In this document: positions 7,974 to 9,124 of the stretch, one piece after another | Layout: every line of letters starts with the position of its first letter | Numbering within the stretch: position 1 is the stretch's first letter | Assembly: GCA_003520545.1 (NCBI GenBank) | Contig: DOUP01000060.1 | Span: 1-9,124 of the forward strand | From: Maritimibacter sp. | GTDB taxonomy: Bacteria > Pseudomonadota > Alphaproteobacteria > Rhodobacterales > Rhodobacteraceae | Length of the DNA: 9,124 bases | Direction: 5' to 3' | The notes under the pieces: generated by a model | Databases searched by the model: none | Told to the model about the DNA's origin: nothing | Seen by the model: the letters and a program-made list of their open reading frames with translations, nothing else | Position numbers and translations under genes: made by a program

Positions 7974-7994
7974 TGGTTGTTTTGGCCACAACCA
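7974..7994 (+). repeat. Hairpin just before the small gene's ribosome-binding site
   Basis: TGGTTGT (7974-7980) pairs perfectly with ACAACCA (7988-7994) around the seven-base loop TTTGGCC. It ends three bases before the Shine-Dalgarno CGGGAG, so it could influence translation of the small gene or be an operator. Function is not established. Confidence 0.4.
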
Positions 7995-7997
7995 CAG

Positions 7998-8003
7998 CGG
8001 GAG
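7998..8003 (+). promoter_or_regulatory. Shine-Dalgarno of the small gene upstream of luxR
   Basis: CGGGAG seven bases before the ATG at 8011. This supports the start at 8011 rather than the earlier open frame, and supports that the small gene is translated. Confidence 0.6.
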
Positions 8004-8010
8004 CCTTTAC

Positions 8011-8235
8011 ATGCAACACGATTGGCTGATTGATGTTCTTACGGACCTCAAAGCCTTTGCGGAGGCGAACGGGATGGGGGCCTCTGCGACGGCGATCGAC
8101 GATGCGACGCTGGTGATGCTGGCAGAGATGACATCCCTTTCGCACCGTGCCGATCAGGCTGGGTCCGCCGTGGGGGATCATGACGGCCAAACTGGAAGCG
8201 TTACTTACCTCTTTGCAGGACGCGGGCACGCTTGA
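8011..8235 (+). CDS. Small protein encoded upstream of and overlapping luxR
   Basis: A 74-residue acidic soluble protein of unknown function. The first 45 residues are well formed: MQHDWLIDVLTDLKAFAEAN looks like an amphipathic helix, followed by a short loop and a second helix with AIDDATLVMLAEMTSL. I recall similar small proteins (DWLIDVL-x-DL-xx-FA-xx-NG then a D-xx-LV-xx-AE motif) encoded just upstream of LuxR-type genes in Rhodobacteraceae, but cannot verify it here. A good Shine-Dalgarno precedes it. The last 19 codons lie inside the start of luxR in another frame, an overlap of 56 bases, and residues after about 45 look non-conserved (Gly/Asp/Ser/Ala mix). The tail may be unselected, or a frame change may have replaced an earlier stop. 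Translational coupling to luxR is likely. It could modulate LuxR, but nothing in the sequence proves that. Confidence 0.6.
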   Translation: MQHDWLIDVLTDLKAFAEANGMGASATAIDDATLVMLAEMTSLSHRADQAGSAVGDHDGQTGSVTYLFAGRGHA

Positions 8236-8893
8236 AGCGTTTCAGGCGATCACGGAAGCCGTTCCGAAGTATTACGGCGTTCTTCACTGCGTGTATCACT
8301 GGGTGAATTCGGACGGGGAACGGTTCGGCGCGGGCACCTATTCCGGTGCCTGGGTCGATCGCTATCTGCAGATGGATTACCTGCGCATGGACCCGGTCAT
8401 TTTCGGTTGTTTCCAGCGGTTCGACCCGGTGAACTGGAAGGACCTGGACTGGTCGAGCAAACCGGCAAAGGCGATGTTCCTCGATGCCCTCGACCACGGG
8501 TTGGGCAACCAGGGCTACTCGGTCCCGCTGCACGGGCCCCAAGGGCAATTCGCGCTCTTTACCCTCAACAACCAGTGCGACGATGCAGATTGGGAGGCGT
8601 TCATCGATGCGAATGCCCGCGATCTGATCGTGCTTGCCCATGCCTTCAACACCAAGGCGCTGTCGTTCGAGGGCGGGGATGACGAGACCGCGACGCCAAG
8701 CCTCAGCCCGAGAGAGCTGGCCGCGATCCGGTGCCTTGCACGGGGGCTGAGCCGGGCGCAGGCCTCGGCGGAGCTCGGCATCTCCGAGCACACGCTTCGG
8801 GTCTATATCGAAAGCGCGCGCCACAAGTTGGGGGCGCTCAACACGACCCATGCGGTCGCGCGTGCCCTGTCCTTTGGCTTGATCATCGTCTGA
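8180..8893 (+). CDS. LuxR-type quorum-sensing transcription regulator
   Basis: A cytoplasmic ligand-responsive transcription factor of 237 residues, the usual LuxR length. The N-terminal autoinducer domain (about 15-160) keeps all the invariant acyl-homoserine-lactone pocket positions known from TraR/LuxR: W58 and Y62 in AWVDRYL, D71-P72 in RMDP, W86 in VNWKDLDW and G112 in QGYSVPL. The C-terminal GerE-type helix-turn-helix begins at LSPREL (175-180), with recognition-helix region GISEHTLRVYIESARHKLGA (200-219) and the usual ending HAVARALSFGLI. The ATG at 8180 gives the family-like start MTAKLEALLTSL; a GTG at 8147 would add 11 residues without support. GGGGGA stands only two bases before the ATG, too close to be ideal, so coupling to the overlapping small gene is probable. 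No luxI is inside the window, so it may be a solo regulator or have its synthase to the right. Regulon unknown. Confidence 0.93.
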   Translation: MTAKLEALLTSLQDAGTLEAFQAITEAVPKYYGVLHCVYHWVNSDGERFGAGTYSGAWVDRYLQMDYLRMDPVIFGCFQRFDPVNWKDLDWSSKPAKAMFLDALDHGLGNQGYSVPLHGPQGQFALFTLNNQCDDADWEAFIDANARDLIVLAHAFNTKALSFEGGDDETATPSLSPRELAAIRCLARGLSRAQASAELGISEHTLRVYIESARHKLGALNTTHAVARALSFGLIIV

Positions 8894-8907
8894 TGGTGTC
8901 AAATGGA

Positions 8908-8923
8908 GCGGGCTGACGCCCGC
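8908..8923 (+). terminator. Short hairpin after luxR, possible weak terminator
   Basis: GCGGGC (8908-8913) and GCCCGC (8918-8923) form a perfect 6-bp stem with a TGAC loop, 14 bases after the luxR stop. No T-run follows, so any termination would need other help. Confidence 0.35.
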
Positions 8924-8946
8924 GCCGTATCAGCGCTGACGCGCGG

Positions 8947-9016
8947 GTTGGGGGCTGTCTGCCCCCAACGGAGGACCGCTGCGCGGTCCACCTCCCCCCG
9001 AAGGTATTTTCGAACC
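8947..9016. repeat. Rhodobacterales-type double-hairpin intergenic repeat
   Basis: A 9-bp perfect hairpin GTTGGGGGC/GCCCCCAAC (8947-8969, loop TGTCT) is followed at once by a 7-bp hairpin GGACCGC/GCGGTCC (8973-8989), then CCTCCCCCCGAAGGTATTTTCG. This order (GGGGGC-loop-GCCCCC, second GC hairpin, CCTCCCCC, GGTATTT) is a pattern I recognise from very many intergenic regions in Rhodobacter and Roseobacter genomes. It sits downstream of luxR and is probably a repeat family, perhaps acting at transcript 3' ends. Confidence 0.7.
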
Positions 9017-9087
9017 AGAGACTTCGACAGCATGGCCAGCGGGGCACGCGGACGCGTCGTTAGGATATTGGTTAACCTTTGAACGGA

Positions 9088-9121
9088 CCCTTGGCCGGGA
9101 GCACCGGACCAAGGGAGTTTT
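9088..9121 (+). promoter_or_regulatory. Strong edge hairpin containing a Shine-Dalgarno-like arm, or a terminator
   Basis: CCCTTGGCCGG (9088-9098) pairs with CCGG-A-CCAAGGG (9104-9115): eleven base pairs, one bulged A, loop GAGCA. The 3' arm ends in AAGGGAG, an excellent Shine-Dalgarno, and the window ends seven bases after it, the right place for a start codon at 9125. Alternatively the stem plus GTTTTC (9117-9122) is an intrinsic terminator for luxR. The sequence cannot decide between the two without the bases to the right. Confidence 0.5.
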
Positions 9122-9124
9122 CAG

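Noticed and set aside
9070..9077. GGTTAACC as a CtrA binding site
   Set aside because: It holds a TTAACC half-site, but the upstream partner is TTAG at eight rather than seven bases' distance. A single half-site is too weak.

Overview
The window looks like chromosomal DNA from a high-GC alphaproteobacterium of the Rhodobacterales (Roseobacter/Rhodobacter type). Three things point there: a crotonyl-CoA carboxylase/reductase and a B12-dependent ethylmalonyl-CoA mutase close together, as in Rhodobacter; an HvrA/Spb-like H-NS protein; and two kinds of intergenic palindromic repeat that I recognise from this order. No database search was possible, so family names rest on motifs and remembered homologues.

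Left part (1-2529). A DMT/EamA-type membrane exporter enters from the left edge with its N-terminus cut off. It converges with an aldo/keto reductase, and the two 3' ends overlap by 10 bases. A stretch of about 290 bases without a gene follows, then a small H-NS-family nucleoid protein on the minus strand, with an AT-rich upstream region.

Centre (2630-7810). This is the metabolic core. ecm (ethylmalonyl-CoA mutase) lies on the minus strand with a terminator hairpin. Divergent from it, across a 304-base gap carrying a REP-like double palindrome, are a PlsB/PlsC-fold acyltransferase and then ccr, both on the plus strand. Ccr makes (2S)-ethylmalonyl-CoA from crotonyl-CoA, CO2 and NADPH. After epimerisation (enzyme not in this window), Ecm rearranges the (2R) form to methylsuccinyl-CoA. 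These are two signature steps of the ethylmalonyl-CoA pathway, which replenishes C4 acids during growth on acetate-like substrates and also handles acyl-CoA from polyhydroxybutyrate. ccr ends in a strong intrinsic terminator.

Right part (7811-9124). A quorum-sensing module: a leader region unusually rich in dyad symmetries, a small protein of 74 residues, and a LuxR-type regulator with an intact acyl-homoserine-lactone pocket, whose start lies inside the small gene. No luxI is seen. Downstream are a Rhodobacterales-type double-hairpin repeat and a strong hairpin at the right edge. Its 3' arm contains a Shine-Dalgarno-like AAGGGAG, so a further gene may start just outside the window.

Most of the window is ordinary core metabolism. 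The least explained parts are the small gene overlapping luxR, the cluster of dyads before it, the edge hairpin, and the 10-base palindrome before ccr.
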